NCBI GenBank assembly: GCA_945787295.1 | Contig: CALZHQ010000043.1 | Span: 1-52,484 of the forward strand | Direction: 5' to 3' | Length of the DNA: 52,484 nt | DNA from: an uncultured Desulfuromonadales bacterium | GTDB taxonomy: Bacteria > Desulfobacterota > Desulfuromonadia > Desulfuromonadales > Geopsychrobacteraceae | Shown here: positions 25,694 to 35,658 of the stretch, one piece after another | Position numbering within the stretch: position 1 is the first letter of the stretch | How the letters are laid out: every line of letters starts with the position of its first letter | The notes under the pieces: model-generated | Databases searched by the model: none | What the model was told of the DNA's origin: nothing | What the model saw: the letters and a program-made list of their open reading frames with translations, nothing else | Translations under genes and position numbers: made by a program

Positions 25694-26341
25694 TCAACCT
25701 GCCTGTAGCGCTGAAACTATCTTCTGCTGAACAGTAGCGATCTGTTGCATCCCGTCGATAGCCTGCAGAAGTCCGTCATTACGATAGTAAACTTCCAGCG
25801 GTGCCGTCTGCTGATGGTAGACTTCCATCCGGTTACGGATTGTCGCCTCCTGATCATCGTCGCGATGTACCAAGTCGCCCCCGCAAGCACTGCATTTGCC
25901 ATCCGCGCTTGGCGGATCGAACTTCAAGTGAAAGCCCTTACCGCAGACACCACAGGTCCGGCGCCCGGTCAAACGCTCGACCAGCGCATCAGTATCGACC
26001 TCAAGCGAGATAACCGAGTCTAGTTCTTTGCCCAAGTCGGCCAAAGCCTTCTTCAATTCATCAGCCTGAGGCACTGTCCGAGGAAAACCGTCAAGTATAA
26101 AACCTTCCTGGCAATCTTCCTGCATCAATCGTTCACGTACGATACCGACAACAACCTCATCAGGAACAAGGCCACCGGCATCCATGTACTCCTTAGCCTT
26201 CAACCCCATAGGAGACTGTTCTTTAACCGCGGCACGAAGCATATCGCCAGTTGAAATCTGCGGAATACTGAATCTTTCGACCAGCATCGCCGCCTGAGTC
26301 CCCTTACCAGCCCCCGGAGGTCCAAGCAGAACAAGTTTCAT
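25694..26341 (-). CDS. adk: Adenylate kinase
   Basis: A 215-residue enzyme converting ATP plus AMP to two ADP. Seen are the P-loop GPPGAGKGTQA, the AMP site STGDMLRAAV, FILDGFPRT, and a long LID domain with a four-cysteine zinc site (CGVC-x16-CSAC), typical of many Gram-positive and deltaproteobacterial enzymes. It lies between secY and map in the spc-type order, 12 bases after secY. Confidence 0.97.
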   Translation of the reverse strand: MKLVLLGPPGAGKGTQAAMLVERFSIPQISTGDMLRAAVKEQSPMGLKAKEYMDAGGLVPDEVVVGIVRERLMQEDCQEGFILDGFPRTVPQADELKKALADLGKELDSVISLEVDTDALVERLTGRRTCGVCGKGFHLKFDPPSADGKCSACGGDLVHRDDDQEATIRNRMEVYHQQTAPLEVYYRNDGLLQAIDGMQQIATVQQKIVSALQAG

Positions 26342-26352
26342 TACAGAAAATC

Positions 26353-27660
26353 CTAACCGTGTCGACCCTTCAAAGTCACACCCTTCATAAATCCTTCGTA
26401 GGATCGCGAAATAAGGTGTGCCTCAATCTGAGACGCAGTATCCATACCGACACCGACAACGATCAGCAGCGACGTCCCGCCAAAGAAGAAGGGAACATTC
26501 AACTGATTGATCAGCAACGTCGGCAATACACAGACCAGAGAAATGTAGATCGCACCAGCAAATGTCAGCCGTCCAAGAACCGTATCAAGGTAGTCTGCAG
26601 TCTCTTTGCCGGGACGAATCCCAGGCACAAAACCACCCTGGTTCTTGATATTTTCAGCCACGTTAACGGGGTTGAACGTAATAGCCGTGTAGAAGTAGCA
26701 GAAGAAAACTATAAATGCAACATAAAAAAGGTTATATACCCAGTGACTCGGAGCCAACACCGCAGAGACCGACTGCACCCAGGGAGCATCGATAAAGTTA
26801 GCGATTGTCGCTGGGAACATCATAATCGAGCTGGCGAAGATCGGCGGAATAACACCGCTCATATTGATCTTCAATGGCAGGTGACTCGCTTGACCACCCA
26901 TGTTTCGCATGCCGACAACACGCTTTGCATAGTGGATCGGCACACGCCGTCGGGCGCTCTCCATATAGACGATTGCAGCGACGACAAGCAACATCATCAC
27001 AATGATGAAAATGACAGTCGTGACGGTCATGGCACCAGTCTCTACCAAGCGCATCGAATTAACGATCGCTGACGGAGTACCAGCTACAATGCCGGCAAAG
27101 ATGATCAGCGAGATACCGTTACCGATACCACGCTCAGTGATCTGCTCTCCAAGCCACATAATAAAGGCGGTACCCGCAGTCAGAGTAATGACGGTCATCA
27201 GGATAAAGCCCATGCCGGGATTTGGAACGACCGGCTCACCAGCTGGCCCAACCATTGACTGCAGACCAGTCGCAATGCCTGCCCCTTGAATAACCGCCAG
27301 CACGATCGTGCCATAGCGGGTGTACTGAGTGATTTTCTTGCGACCTTGCTCGCCTTCTTTAGACAGTTTTTCTACTGGCTCGAAGACAACCGTCAACAGC
27401 TGCATGATAATCGAGGAGCTGATATACGGCATAATACCGAGGGCAAAAACAGCCATCTGCGATAACGCCCCACCAGTAAATGCACTGACGAGACCGAGCA
27501 GAGTCCCTTCGGTTCCCTCAAAAAACTTTGCCAATACTTGAGCGTCGATACCCGGAGTCGGAACATGACAACCGACCCGATAAACGGCCAATATACCAAG
27601 AGTAAAAAGAATCCGGCGGCGCAGCTCCGGAATAGCAAAGATATTTTGTAGGGTCGACAT
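26353..27660 (-). CDS. secY: Protein translocase subunit SecY
   Basis: The 435-residue channel of the Sec translocon, inner membrane, with ten hydrophobic segments. Conserved parts include the opening IPELRRRILFTLGILAVYRV, the cytosolic motif EGEQGRKKITQYTRYGT, GERGIGN-like ERGIGNGISLIIFAGIV, KINMSGVIPPIFASS, NPVNVAENIKNQGGFVPGIR and the C-terminal ISRSYEGFMK. Only three bases separate it from rplO. Confidence 0.98.
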   Translation of the reverse strand: MSTLQNIFAIPELRRRILFTLGILAVYRVGCHVPTPGIDAQVLAKFFEGTEGTLLGLVSAFTGGALSQMAVFALGIMPYISSSIIMQLLTVVFEPVEKLSKEGEQGRKKITQYTRYGTIVLAVIQGAGIATGLQSMVGPAGEPVVPNPGMGFILMTVITLTAGTAFIMWLGEQITERGIGNGISLIIFAGIVAGTPSAIVNSMRLVETGAMTVTTVIFIIVMMLLVVAAIVYMESARRRVPIHYAKRVVGMRNMGGQASHLPLKINMSGVIPPIFASSIMMFPATIANFIDAPWVQSVSAVLAPSHWVYNLFYVAFIVFFCYFYTAITFNPVNVAENIKNQGGFVPGIRPGKETADYLDTVLGRLTFAGAIYISLVCVLPTLLINQLNVPFFFGGTSLLIVVGVGMDTASQIEAHLISRSYEGFMKGVTLKGRHG

Positions 27661-27663
27661 AAT

Positions 27664-28104
27664 TTAAAGAACCTCGGCCTTACCGCCAGCAGCCTCAATC
27701 TTTTCAGCAGCTGACTTGCTGAACTTATGTGCCTGCACTGTCAGAGCTTTACTGAGCTCACCGTCCGCCAGAATTTTTACGCCATCTTTGACACTGCCGA
27801 TCAAACCAGCCTTGCCAAGAACTTCAATGTCGATCACCGATCCAGCATCAAAAGCATCCAGATCACGCAGATTGACCAGAGCATAAACTTTCTTGTTCAG
27901 CGAGGTGAAGCCACGCTTCGGCAAGCGACGCTGGAGAGGCATCTGACCACCTTCAAAACCAGGCTTAATGCCACCGCCACTACGTGCGTTCTGACCCTTA
28001 TGACCCTTACCGGCAGTTTTGCCAGTGCCGGAGCCAGGACCACGACCAAGACGTTTTCTATTTTTTGTCGAACCGGGAGCCGGTTTCAGATTACTTAAAT
28101 CCAT
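27664..28104 (-). CDS. rplO: 50S ribosomal protein L15
   Basis: A full-length 146-residue L15 binding 23S rRNA late in 50S assembly. It has the Gly/Lys/Arg-rich N-terminal extension ([28 protein letters not shown]), [18 protein letters not shown] and a globular C-terminal domain ending AAGGKAEVL. It lies between rpmD and secY. Confidence 0.98.
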   Translation of the reverse strand: MDLSNLKPAPGSTKNRKRLGRGPGSGTGKTAGKGHKGQNARSGGGIKPGFEGGQMPLQRRLPKRGFTSLNKKVYALVNLRDLDAFDAGSVIDIEVLGKAGLIGSVKDGVKILADGELSKALTVQAHKFSKSAAEKIEAAGGKAEVL

Positions 28105-28123
28105 CTTGCTGTCCTCTACGTTA

Positions 28124-28303
28124 TCAGTCTTCGACTGTAACCATATGTTCGACCTTGCGGATCATGCCACGGATTTCCGGGGTATCCTGCAGGGTCACCG
28201 TCTGATGGAGGCGCTTCAGGCCAAGGCCCTTAAGAACCTTGCTGAAATATTCCTTACGCCCAATCGGACTCTTCTTCAGGGTGACTTTTACTTCCGTCGC
28301 CAT
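28124..28303 (-). CDS. rpmD: 50S ribosomal protein L30
   Basis: A complete 59-residue L30, starting [20 protein letters not shown], with the conserved core [20 protein letters not shown] and ending [18 protein letters not shown] precedes the ATG at 28303. It lies between rpsE and rplO. Confidence 0.96.
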   Translation of the reverse strand: MATEVKVTLKKSPIGRKEYFSKVLKGLGLKRLHQTVTLQDTPEIRGMIRKVEHMVTVED

Positions 28304-28327
28304 TTATCCATCCTCCTTCAAAAGCCC

Positions 28328-28819
28328 TTAGGCGTTATCAAGGCCACGGCGGGCTTTGATTTCAGCAGGACTTTTCAACATCTTCAGTGCACTGATAGTC
28401 GCCTTAACCACATTGTGCGGGTTATTGGAACCCAAACATTTGGTCAGGACATTACCAATACCAACAGCCTCGAGGATCGGACGAACAGCACCACCAGCAA
28501 TAACACCAGTACCTTCTGATGCGGGCTTGAGCAGAACCTTACCGGCCCCGAACTTACCAATGACATCATAAGGAATGGTTTTACCATCCTGGATTGGCAC
28601 AGAAATCAGGTTCTTCCTAGCCGTTTCGACGCCCTTACGGATCGCCTCAGGAACTTCTTTCGCCTTACCAAGTCCATAGCCGACGTGACCATTCCCATCA
28701 CCGACAACCACCAGTGCGGAAAAGCTGAAACGACGACCACCTTTTACAACTTTGGAGTTACGGTTAATATGAACGACTCGGTCGGTCAATTCTAATTTAT
28801 CAGGATCAATGCGCAGCAC
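28328..28819 (-). CDS. rpsE: 30S ribosomal protein S5
   Basis: A full-length 163-residue S5 that helps decoding fidelity together with S4. Blocks seen are [68 protein letters not shown] and NPHNVVKAT. Translation starts with GTG (28819) after GAGGAG. Its S4 partner in this window is broken, but S5 itself is normal. Confidence 0.98.
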   Translation of the reverse strand: MLRIDPDKLELTDRVVHINRNSKVVKGGRRFSFSALVVVGDGNGHVGYGLGKAKEVPEAIRKGVETARKNLISVPIQDGKTIPYDVIGKFGAGKVLLKPASEGTGVIAGGAVRPILEAVGIGNVLTKCLGSNNPHNVVKATISALKMLKSPAEIKARRGLDNA

Positions 28820-28831
28820 AGCCCTACTCCT

Positions 28832-29161
28832 CTACAGCTTCAGTCCGGCTTCCCGTGCAGCATCAGCAAGCGCCTGAACGCGCCCCTGGTACAGGAAACC
28901 GTTACGGTCGAAAACGACCTTAGTAATATTCTGGTCTGCCTCCACATTTCCGCACTGACCCAAATCAATTTCTTTGCTGAGAGTCGAAGCGGCCACCATG
29001 GTTTTTCCGGTGGAGTCCTCGATAATCTGCGCATAGATGTGTTTGGCGCTGCGGAAGACGGAGAGCCGGGGGCATTCAGTGGTCCCACGCACTTTTTTTC
29101 TAACACGTGCCTGCCGCTTAAGCCGCGCAACACGTCTTTTTTGGGATTCGTTCACAGTCAT
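28832..29161 (-). CDS. rplR: 50S ribosomal protein L18, shortened by about 13 residues
   Basis: L18 binds 5S rRNA. The basic N-terminus ([20 protein letters not shown]), RPRLSV-like [20 protein letters not shown] and the ending [20 protein letters not shown] are standard. The protein is 109 residues against a usual ~117-122. Family members have a helix of about 19 residues between the TGN-like CGN and the VFDRNGF strand; here only six residues (VEADQN) remain. The loss is in frame. The ATG at 29161 has AAGGAG only one base upstream; a GTG two codons later is better spaced and may be the true start. Confidence 0.93.
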   Translation of the reverse strand: MTVNESQKRRVARLKRQARVRKKVRGTTECPRLSVFRSAKHIYAQIIEDSTGKTMVAASTLSKEIDLGQCGNVEADQNITKVVFDRNGFLYQGRVQALADAAREAGLKL

Positions 29162-29183
29162 GCTCCTTAAATAATTAATAGTC

Positions 29184-29720
29184 TTACTTACCGGCCTTAC
29201 CAGCCTTGCGCACAATCCGCTCGTCCGCGTACTTGATCCCCTTGCCTTTGTACGGCTCAGGCTTACGGAAAGAGCGAATCTTTGCTGCTGCAGAACCAAC
29301 CAGCTGCTTGTCAATCCCCTTGACCGACAATTTGGTCTGCTTTTCTACTTCTACGCTAATTCCTTCAGGCAGTTCGTAAACGACCGGATGGGAATAACCG
29401 AGAGAAAGGGTCAGTACCTTGCCGCTCATTTCAGCACGGTAACCAACGCCGTTGATTTCGAGGTCTTTCTGGAAGCCGGTGGTCACACCAACAACCATAT
29501 TATTGATCAGAGCGCGGGTCAGACCGTGCAATGCCGCGTCCTGTTTTGCATCGGAAGGACGAGCAACAACGATTTGTTCAGTCTCAACAGCAATCGTCAT
29601 CCGCTCATGCAAATTTTCAGAGAGAGTCCCCTTCGGGCCCTGAACAGTTATCTTATTACCGTCAAGAGAAACCTTGACTCCCGATGGAATCGCGACGGGA
29701 AGTTTGCCTATACGTGACAT
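29184..29720 (-). CDS. rplF: 50S ribosomal protein L6
   Basis: A full-length 178-residue L6 near the GTPase-associated centre. It begins [17 protein letters not shown] after CAAGGAG and contains [31 protein letters not shown] and the C-terminal GxGK-type [14 protein letters not shown]. It lies between rpsH and rplR. Confidence 0.98.
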   Translation of the reverse strand: MSRIGKLPVAIPSGVKVSLDGNKITVQGPKGTLSENLHERMTIAVETEQIVVARPSDAKQDAALHGLTRALINNMVVGVTTGFQKDLEINGVGYRAEMSGKVLTLSLGYSHPVVYELPEGISVEVEKQTKLSVKGIDKQLVGSAAAKIRSFRKPEPYKGKGIKYADERIVRKAGKAGK

Positions 29721-29736
29721 AGTCGATTCTCCTTGT

Positions 29737-30135
29737 CTACCAGACGGTACAGATAACTTCGCCGCCAACTTGAGCCTGACGAGCAGCGACATCATCAAGG
29801 ACCCCTTTGGAGGTCGACAGAATCGATGCACCAAGTCCGTTCTTTATCCGAGGAATCTCGTTCTTAGCAACGTAAACACGCCGACCCGGAGTCGAAATCC
29901 GCTTAATTTCATGGATAACGGGAGTCTGGTTATCATCATATTTCAGATAAAGCCGCAGCACACCCTGCTTGTTATCGCTGATGGTTTTGAAGTTTTTGAT
30001 ATAACCAAGGTCTTTAAGGACGTTGGCGACAGCAACCTTAAGATTGCTGGAGGGGACATCAAGTTTGGCATGGCTTGCCATCCCGGCATTACGAATGCGG
30101 GTTAGCATGTCAGCCATTGGATCGGTCATTGACAT
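29737..30135 (-). CDS. rpsH: 30S ribosomal protein S8
   Basis: A full-length 132-residue S8, a central-domain 16S rRNA binder and, in other bacteria, repressor of the spc operon. Seen are [31 protein letters not shown] and the closing [29 protein letters not shown]. It lies between rpsN and rplF. I could not identify an S8 operator. Confidence 0.98.
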   Translation of the reverse strand: MSMTDPMADMLTRIRNAGMASHAKLDVPSSNLKVAVANVLKDLGYIKNFKTISDNKQGVLRLYLKYDDNQTPVIHEIKRISTPGRRVYVAKNEIPRIKNGLGASILSTSKGVLDDVAARQAQVGGEVICTVW

Positions 30136-30156
30136 TACTACTACTCCTCTTTGCTG

Positions 30157-30342
30157 TTACCAGCTGGACTTGACAACACCTGGGACTTTCCCTTCGGATG
30201 CCAGTTTCCGCAGACAAATTCTGCACATATCAAACTTACGATAGTAAGCGCGGGGACGACCGCAGATAGGACAACGGTTGTACTCCTGAACGGCGAATTT
30301 CTTCGGCCGCTTCGCTTTAGCAATCATCGATTTCTTTGCCAC
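30157..30342 (-). CDS. rpsN: 30S ribosomal protein S14, zinc-binding short form
   Basis: A complete 61-residue S14 of the zinc (type Z) form, in the head of the 30S. It has the [20 protein letters not shown] zinc site and ends [13 protein letters not shown]. The short form replaces the ~100-residue zinc-free S14 of enterobacteria. Confidence 0.97.
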   Translation of the reverse strand: MAKKSMIAKAKRPKKFAVQEYNRCPICGRPRAYYRKFDMCRICLRKLASEGKVPGVVKSSW

Positions 30343-30362
30343 AATATCCTCCGCTTACCAGA

Positions 30363-30902
30363 CTATTTTCTAAACGGCATACCGAGACCGGCCAACAGTG
30401 CGCGGCCCTCTTCATCGGTTTTTGCCGTTGTAACAATCGTGACGTTCAGACCGGAAACCTTGGCAATCTTGTCAAGGTCTATTTCCGGAAAGATCAGCTG
30501 CTCGCGGATACCGAGGGTATAGTTGCCACGGCCATCAAAGGCTTTCGGGGAAACACCCTTGAAGTCACGGACACGCGGCAAAGCAACATTGATCAGACGG
30601 TCAAGGAATTCCCAGGCACGACTCTGACGCAAAGTCACGCAGGTACCGATAGCCATCTCTTCACGCAACTTAAAGGTCGCGATTGACTTTCTGGCTTTGG
30701 TAATCACTGCCTTCTGGCCACTGATCTTCTCCAGTTCTTCAACTGCAGACTCCAGTAGTTTCGGGTTCTGAATCGCCTCACCGAGACCCATATTCAGAAC
30801 GACCTTCTCGATCTTCGGAACTTGCATAACATTCTTGTAAGCAAATTCCTTCATCAGGGCAGGGACCTGCTCCTGCATATATGCCTGTTTCAACCTGGCC
30901 AT
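30363..30902 (-). CDS. rplE: 50S ribosomal protein L5
   Basis: A full-length 179-residue L5 binding 5S rRNA in the central protuberance. Conserved segments are [68 protein letters not shown] and [19 protein letters not shown]. It lies between rplX and rpsN. Confidence 0.98.
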   Translation of the reverse strand: MARLKQAYMQEQVPALMKEFAYKNVMQVPKIEKVVLNMGLGEAIQNPKLLESAVEELEKISGQKAVITKARKSIATFKLREEMAIGTCVTLRQSRAWEFLDRLINVALPRVRDFKGVSPKAFDGRGNYTLGIREQLIFPEIDLDKIAKVSGLNVTIVTTAKTDEEGRALLAGLGMPFRK

Positions 30903-30914
30903 CGAATTCTCCGT

Positions 30915-31244
30915 TTACTTATCAACACTCGCGTTACATTTTTTGCAGTAACGGGCCTTGCTACCATCTTCAAGCTTCCGCACTCCAGTCCGTGCAGCTT
31001 CATTGCATGAACCACAAATCAGCATGACATTGGAAATGCTCATCGGAGCTTCTTTTTCCACGATCCCACCTTCAGGATTCACCTGACTGGGACGGGTGTG
31101 GCGCTTAATAACGTTGAGGCTTTCGACCACAACGCGACCCTTGGCCGGAAAAACGCGCAGAACTTTACCAGTTTTGCCCTTTTCCTTGCCGGCGATAATT
31201 TTCACCATGTCATCTTTTTTGACATGAATTTTTACAGTAGCCAT
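30915..31244 (-). CDS. rplX: 50S ribosomal protein L24
   Basis: A full-length 109-residue L24, an assembly initiator at the tunnel exit. The KOW motif is VKIIAGKEKGKTGKVLRVFP. The C-terminal region has two CxxC pairs (CGSC, CKKC) that probably bind zinc. It lies 26 bases after the end of the rplN remnant. Confidence 0.98.
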   Translation of the reverse strand: MATVKIHVKKDDMVKIIAGKEKGKTGKVLRVFPAKGRVVVESLNVIKRHTRPSQVNPEGGIVEKEAPMSISNVMLICGSCNEAARTGVRKLEDGSKARYCKKCNASVDK

Positions 31245-31270
31245 CGCTTTGACTCTCCAACAATCAGAGT

Positions 31271-31605
31271 TTAAAGAACTTCAGGTGCCAGCGAGACGAT
31301 TTTCATAAAGTTCCGGGCCCGCAACTCTCTGGCAACGCAGCACTAACAACAACCGCTGAGTTGTTGTCAAAACGGATAAAAGAGCCATCCGGGCGAGGTA
31401 CCTCTTTGGCAGTACGAACAATAACTGCGCGGACCACATCACCCTTTTTGACCTTTGAATTCGGCAGTGCCTCTTTGACACTACAGATTATGATATCGCC
31501 GATACCGGCGTACTTGCGCTTGGACCCACCTGGAACTTTGATACAACAGAGTTTCTTAGCTCCGGAGTTGTCCGCCACACTAAGCATGGATTGCATTTGG
31601 ATCAT
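31271..31605 (-). pseudogene. rplN: 50S ribosomal protein L14, internal deletion with frameshift
   Basis: L14 lies at the subunit interface and is normally 122 residues. The first 87 are standard ([57 protein letters not shown]). The frame then runs into unrelated residues and a TGA at 31303. The true C-terminus, [20 protein letters not shown] plus L, is readable in another frame to a TAA at 31271. Only 8 bases lie between the two parts, where 14 codons encoding the universal GTRIFGP segment are expected: a net loss of about 34 bases near 31336-31350. Flanking rpsQ and rplX are intact. A working cell needs L14, so either the sequence is defective here or another copy exists. Confidence 0.92.
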
Positions 31606-31616
31606 GACTTACTCTC

Positions 31617-31883
31617 CTACGCGATAACAGCCTTCTCAATGATCTCGCGGACACGCCAGCGCTTGTCTTTCGACATCGGTCTGGTTTCGACGATCAGAAC
31701 TTTATCACCAACGCCGCAGCTGTTCGCCTCATCATGAGCCTTACAGTTTGACTTGCGCTTCAGATACTTTTTGTAAACGCTGTGTTTGACCAGACGATCA
31801 ACCTGTACAACAACGGTTTTATCCATCTTGTCGCTAACCACAACGCCGACCCGGGTTTTCCGGTTGCCTCTTTCTTGACTCAT
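31617..31883 (-). CDS. rpsQ: 30S ribosomal protein S17
   Basis: An 88-residue S17, an early-binding 16S rRNA protein with an OB fold. Seen are [60 protein letters not shown]. The start at 31883 (MSQERG) follows GAGGAAAAA; an in-frame ATG eight codons upstream lies inside rpmC. Confidence 0.97.
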   Translation of the reverse strand: MSQERGNRKTRVGVVVSDKMDKTVVVQVDRLVKHSVYKKYLKRKSNCKAHDEANSCGVGDKVLIVETRPMSKDKRWRVREIIEKAVIA

Positions 31884-31899
31884 TTTTTCCTCACACCTG

Positions 31900-32091
31900 C
31901 TAGGCATTCAGCTTGCTGGTAAGCACGGTTTTGACACGGGCAACGTCTTTACGCACCTGTGAAACGCGGGCTGTATTTTCCAAGTGACCTGTGTGGAGTT
32001 GAAAGCGCAGGTTAAAAAGCTCCTGCTGAAGCTCAGCGGCCTTTGTCTGCAATTCCTCGACACTGAGGTCCATAATTTCGTTAGCCTTCAT
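31900..32091 (-). CDS. rpmC: 50S ribosomal protein L29
   Basis: A complete 63-residue L29, a two-helix protein at the tunnel exit that helps dock signal recognition particle and trigger factor. It has [38 protein letters not shown] and the final [12 protein letters not shown]. The first 11 bases overlap the end of rplP. Confidence 0.97.
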   Translation of the reverse strand: MKANEIMDLSVEELQTKAAELQQELFNLRFQLHTGHLENTARVSQVRKDVARVKTVLTSKLNA

Positions 32092-32503
32092 CGCCGGCCT
32101 CTCTTTTCACAAACTTGGTTTTCATCGGCAATTTATGTGCTGCCAGACGAAACGCTTCGCGGGCGGTCTCTTCATCAACACCCTGCATCTCATAAATGAC
32201 ATGACCAGGCTTAACAACGGCAACCCACTTTTCCGGGGAACCTTTACCTTTACCCATCCGCGTCTCAGCAGGTTTGCTGGTCAGCGGCTTGTGCGGGAAA
32301 GTGCGGATCCAGATTTTACCGCCCCGTTTAATATAACGGGTCATGGCACGACGGGCGGCCTCGATCTGACGGGATGAGAGCCAGCCACATTCCAGTGCCT
32401 GCAACCCGAAATCTCCGAAGTTCACCTCGGTACCACGGCTGGCCTGTCCGGTCATCCGCCCGGTAAACTGCTTTCTACGTTTAACCTTTTTCGGCATTAA
32501 CAT
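32081..32503 (-). CDS. rplP: 50S ribosomal protein L16
   Basis: A full-length 140-residue L16 near the peptidyl-transferase and A site. Blocks seen are [80 protein letters not shown]. The first of two close ATGs fits the family pattern MLMPKK. It overlaps rpmC. Confidence 0.98.
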   Translation of the reverse strand: MLMPKKVKRRKQFTGRMTGQASRGTEVNFGDFGLQALECGWLSSRQIEAARRAMTRYIKRGGKIWIRTFPHKPLTSKPAETRMGKGKGSPEKWVAVVKPGHVIYEMQGVDEETAREAFRLAAHKLPMKTKFVKREAGDEG

Positions 32504-32519
32504 GACTATTTACCCCTGC

Positions 32520-33170
32520 TCAGCCTGCCGGCTGTTCTTTCTCTTTGCCAAGGACTTCGCCCTTGAATATCAGCACTTTGACACCGATGATCCCGTAGGT
32601 GGTCATGGCTTCAGCAAAACCATAATCAATGTCGGCACGCAGGGTGTGCAGTGGCACACGACCTTCGCGGTACCACTCGGTACGACTCATCTCCGCACCG
32701 CCCAGACGGCCAGCGCAGTTGATCTTGATCCCTTTGGCGCCAAACTTCAGAGCCATGCTGACGCTACGCTTCATCGCACGCCGGAAAGCAACCCGCCGCT
32801 CAAGCTGCAGACAAACATTCTCCGCAACCAGTTGAGCATCGACTTCAGGCTTGCGTACTTCCTGAATATTGATAAAGCATTCGTCATCAGTGATCTTTGC
32901 CAGGTCCTTCTTCAGTACTTCGACTTCAGAGCCCTTTTTACCGATGATGATTCCAGGACGAGCAGCAAAGATATTGATCTTTACCTTGTTCGCTGCGCGC
33001 TCCAACTCGATCTTGGAAATACCGGCATGATAAAGACGCTTTTTCAGGAAATTGCGCAGCTTAAGATCTGCATGCAACTTCTCGGCATAGTCTGTATCTG
33101 CATACCAGCGTGATTCCCAAGTCCGGTTGATCCCCAGACGAAATCCTATTGGATGAACTTTCTGGCCCAA
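32520..33170 (-). CDS. rpsC: 30S ribosomal protein S3
   Basis: A full-length 216-residue S3 at the mRNA entry channel. The KH domain loop is [20 protein letters not shown]. Also seen are [20 protein letters not shown] and [20 protein letters not shown]. Translation starts at a TTG (33170) with GGAGG seven bases upstream. Confidence 0.98.
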   Translation of the reverse strand: MGQKVHPIGFRLGINRTWESRWYADTDYAEKLHADLKLRNFLKKRLYHAGISKIELERAANKVKINIFAARPGIIIGKKGSEVEVLKKDLAKITDDECFINIQEVRKPEVDAQLVAENVCLQLERRVAFRRAMKRSVSMALKFGAKGIKINCAGRLGGAEMSRTEWYREGRVPLHTLRADIDYGFAEAMTTYGIIGVKVLIFKGEVLGKEKEQPAG

Positions 33171-33187
33171 AGGGTCACCTCCTCGAC

Positions 33188-33520
33188 TTACTTAACGTCC
33201 AAAACCACGGTGATGTGGCTGGTCGGCTTACGAATCCGGCTGGCACGCCCTTGTGCGCGGGGCATAAAACGCTTCAGAACCGGGCCCTGATCGACCATGA
33301 CTGTTTTGACAAACAGTTGATCAACATCAGAGACACCTTTCTGTTCAGCGTTCGCAACAGCTGACTTCAACAATTTAGAGAGAATAGGCGCGGTCTTCTG
33401 CGGAGAAAACTGGAGGATGTTCATCGCCTCCTGGATTCCTTTGCCGCGTACCATATCGACAACCAGTCTCGCCTTGCGTGGAGAAAGGCGGACGTTCCTT
33501 AATTTTGCTTGTGTTTCCAT
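33188..33520 (-). CDS. rplV: 50S ribosomal protein L22
   Basis: A full-length 110-residue L22 whose hairpin lines the exit tunnel. Seen are [33 protein letters not shown] and the tunnel loop [20 protein letters not shown]. No macrolide-resistance-type loop change is evident. It lies between rpsS and rpsC. Confidence 0.98.
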   Translation of the reverse strand: METQAKLRNVRLSPRKARLVVDMVRGKGIQEAMNILQFSPQKTAPILSKLLKSAVANAEQKGVSDVDQLFVKTVMVDQGPVLKRFMPRAQGRASRIRKPTSHITVVLDVK

Positions 33521-33550
33521 TGTGCGGAACTCCTGTCAGGTCTCGCGGAC

Positions 33551-33832
33551 TTACTTTCTGACCTTGCTCTTTTTATCAGAACCGTGACCGTAATAGGTTC
33601 TAGTCGGCGCAAATTCGCCAAGCTTGTGCCCAACCATATTCTCACTGACGAATACGGGGACGAACTTTCTACCATTATGCACGGCAAAAGTCGAGCCTAC
33701 GAATTCGGGAATAATGGTCGAACGGCGCGACCAGGTCTTAATAACCTTATTCCGGTTCGCTTCACCTTCGAGGTCTACTTTACGCAACAAACTTTCCTGA
33801 ACGTAAAAACCTTTTTTAATTGATCTTGCCAC
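33551..33832 (-). CDS. rpsS: 30S ribosomal protein S19
   Basis: A full-length 93-residue S19 in the 30S head. It contains [57 protein letters not shown] and [12 protein letters not shown]. Translation starts at GTG (33832) after AGGAGACAGCC. Confidence 0.98.
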   Translation of the reverse strand: MARSIKKGFYVQESLLRKVDLEGEANRNKVIKTWSRRSTIIPEFVGSTFAVHNGRKFVPVFVSENMVGHKLGEFAPTRTYYGHGSDKKSKVRK

Positions 33833-33863
33833 GGCTGTCTCCTAGAACCTGTATTCTAAAAAA

Positions 33864-34691
33864 TTACTTCTTATTTCTACGACGTACGATGAATTTATCG
33901 GTACGCTTATTAGTCCGGGTCTTGTAACCCTTGGTCGGCACACCCCATGGAGTCACCGGATGTCGGCCACCGGAGCTCTTACCCTCACCACCACCATGCG
34001 GGTGATCGACCGGGTTCATCGCAACACCACGGGACTGCGGACGCTTACCGAGCCAGCGGTTACGACCAGCTTTACCGATCTTGACTTTTTCATGATCGAG
34101 ATTACCGACCTGGCCAATAGTTGCACAGCACTCCTGCAGGACCAGACGAACCTCGCCGGACGGCAAGCGCAACTGAGCGTAACGACCCTCTTTTGCAGCG
34201 ATCGATGCATAGGCACCGGCACTACGAACCAGCTGACCCCCTTTGCCGACCTTGAGTTCGACATTGTGGACCCAAGTACCAAGCGGAATCGACTTGATCA
34301 TCATGGCGTTGCCCGGAGTGATGTCAGCCACTTCGCTGGCGACAACGGTGTCTCCGACATTCAGCCCCTTAGGAGCAAGAATGTAACGCTTCTCACCATC
34401 GACATAGAACAACAGCGCAATGTTGGCGCTACGGTTCGGGTCATATTCGATCGCAGCAACCTTCGCTGGAACCTCTTTTTTATCGCGCCGGAAATCTATA
34501 ATCCGGTACTTCTGCTTATGGCCACCACCGGTATGACGCTTGGTGATACGACCGTAGTTGTTACGACCGCCACTCTTCGTCAACGGTGCCAGCAGAGATT
34601 TTTCAGGCGTTGACTTGGTTACCTCTTCGAAGGTCGAAGAGGTCATGTGACGCCGCCCCGGAGAAGTCGGATTATATTTCTTGATACCCAT
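33864..34691 (-). CDS. rplB: 50S ribosomal protein L2
   Basis: A full-length 275-residue L2, needed for subunit association and peptidyl transfer. Conserved blocks are [40 protein letters not shown] and the near-universal [20 protein letters not shown] followed by [15 protein letters not shown]. Confidence 0.98.
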   Translation of the reverse strand: MGIKKYNPTSPGRRHMTSSTFEEVTKSTPEKSLLAPLTKSGGRNNYGRITKRHTGGGHKQKYRIIDFRRDKKEVPAKVAAIEYDPNRSANIALLFYVDGEKRYILAPKGLNVGDTVVASEVADITPGNAMMIKSIPLGTWVHNVELKVGKGGQLVRSAGAYASIAAKEGRYAQLRLPSGEVRLVLQECCATIGQVGNLDHEKVKIGKAGRNRWLGKRPQSRGVAMNPVDHPHGGGEGKSSGGRHPVTPWGVPTKGYKTRTNKRTDKFIVRRRNKK

Positions 34692-34725
34692 GATTAGCTA
34701 CTCCATACCTGCAAAGCGCGTGGCC

Positions 34726-35013
34726 TTACACACCATAAAAATCGATATTGTGGCCCTCTTCGAGAGTCACATAAGCTTTTTTCCAGTTATTGCGCTGTCC
34801 GATATTCATACCGACACGCTTCGTCTTGCCACGTTGCAGAATCGTATTAACCGATTTAACCTTGACATCAAAGGCCTTCTCAACCGCCTGCTTGATCTCA
34901 ATTTTATTAGCAGTACGAGCAACCTCAAAAGATACCACCTGTGCATCTTCTTTCAGCAGGTTCGCTTTTTCGGTAATCAACGGCTTGCGGATAATTTCGT
35001 ATAGAGGCTTCAT
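34726..35013 (-). CDS. rplW: 50S ribosomal protein L23
   Basis: A full-length 95-residue L23, the docking site for trigger factor and SRP at the tunnel exit. Seen are [38 protein letters not shown] and [19 protein letters not shown]. Its ATG overlaps the rplD stop by four bases. Confidence 0.97.
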   Translation of the reverse strand: MKPLYEIIRKPLITEKANLLKEDAQVVSFEVARTANKIEIKQAVEKAFDVKVKSVNTILQRGKTKRVGMNIGQRNNWKKAYVTLEEGHNIDFYGV

Positions 35014-35633
35014 TTTTCCAGAGCTCCTTCAATCTCGCTTACCGCAGCGTCGGTCAACACCAGGTTAGGGTACTTGAGGATGTCGTAAACATTGACCCCA
35101 TCAGCACGCAGCACTTTCACATTGCGCAGATTACGGGCCGAAAGTTCAACCTTGGGATCGGCCTGATCGATAACCACCAGTGCACCCTCCAGCTCAAACT
35201 TGTCCATCAGCCGAGCAAACGCCTTGGTGCTGATCGCCTCGAGGCTGAGCTCTTTAACAACAGTCAGTTTCTCAGCCTGATAACGGGCCGATAGTGCACT
35301 ACACAGAGCTGCTTTCTTAACTTTGCGGTTTAGCTTGAAAGCGTATGAACGCGGCTGTGGACCGAAAGCCACACCGCCACCGACAAAGTGCGGAGCGCTT
35401 ACAGTACCCTGACGAGCGTTACCGGTACCCTTCTGACGGAAAGGCTTCTTGCCACCACCAGCGACAGCAGCACGGTTCTTCACCGCAGCAGTTCCCTGAC
35501 GACGGGCAGCCAGCTGATAACGGACCATATCGTGGAGCAGGTAGCCCTTGACTTCGGTGTTGAAAATCGCATCAGCGATTTCACGCTCACCAACCTGCTT
35601 ATTGTCCTGATCAAAAATAGTTACAGTTGCCAT
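35010..35633 (-). CDS. rplD: 50S ribosomal protein L4
   Basis: A full-length 207-residue L4 whose loop reaches into the exit tunnel: [20 protein letters not shown], then [20 protein letters not shown]. In E. coli L4 also represses the S10 operon. No S10-type leader is visible here, since rpsJ directly follows tuf. Confidence 0.98.
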   Translation of the reverse strand: MATVTIFDQDNKQVGEREIADAIFNTEVKGYLLHDMVRYQLAARRQGTAAVKNRAAVAGGGKKPFRQKGTGNARQGTVSAPHFVGGGVAFGPQPRSYAFKLNRKVKKAALCSALSARYQAEKLTVVKELSLEAISTKAFARLMDKFELEGALVVIDQADPKVELSARNLRNVKVLRADGVNVYDILKYPNLVLTDAAVSEIEGALEK

Positions 35634-35658
35634 TGTTTATCTCCTGTATCCGCAGCGC

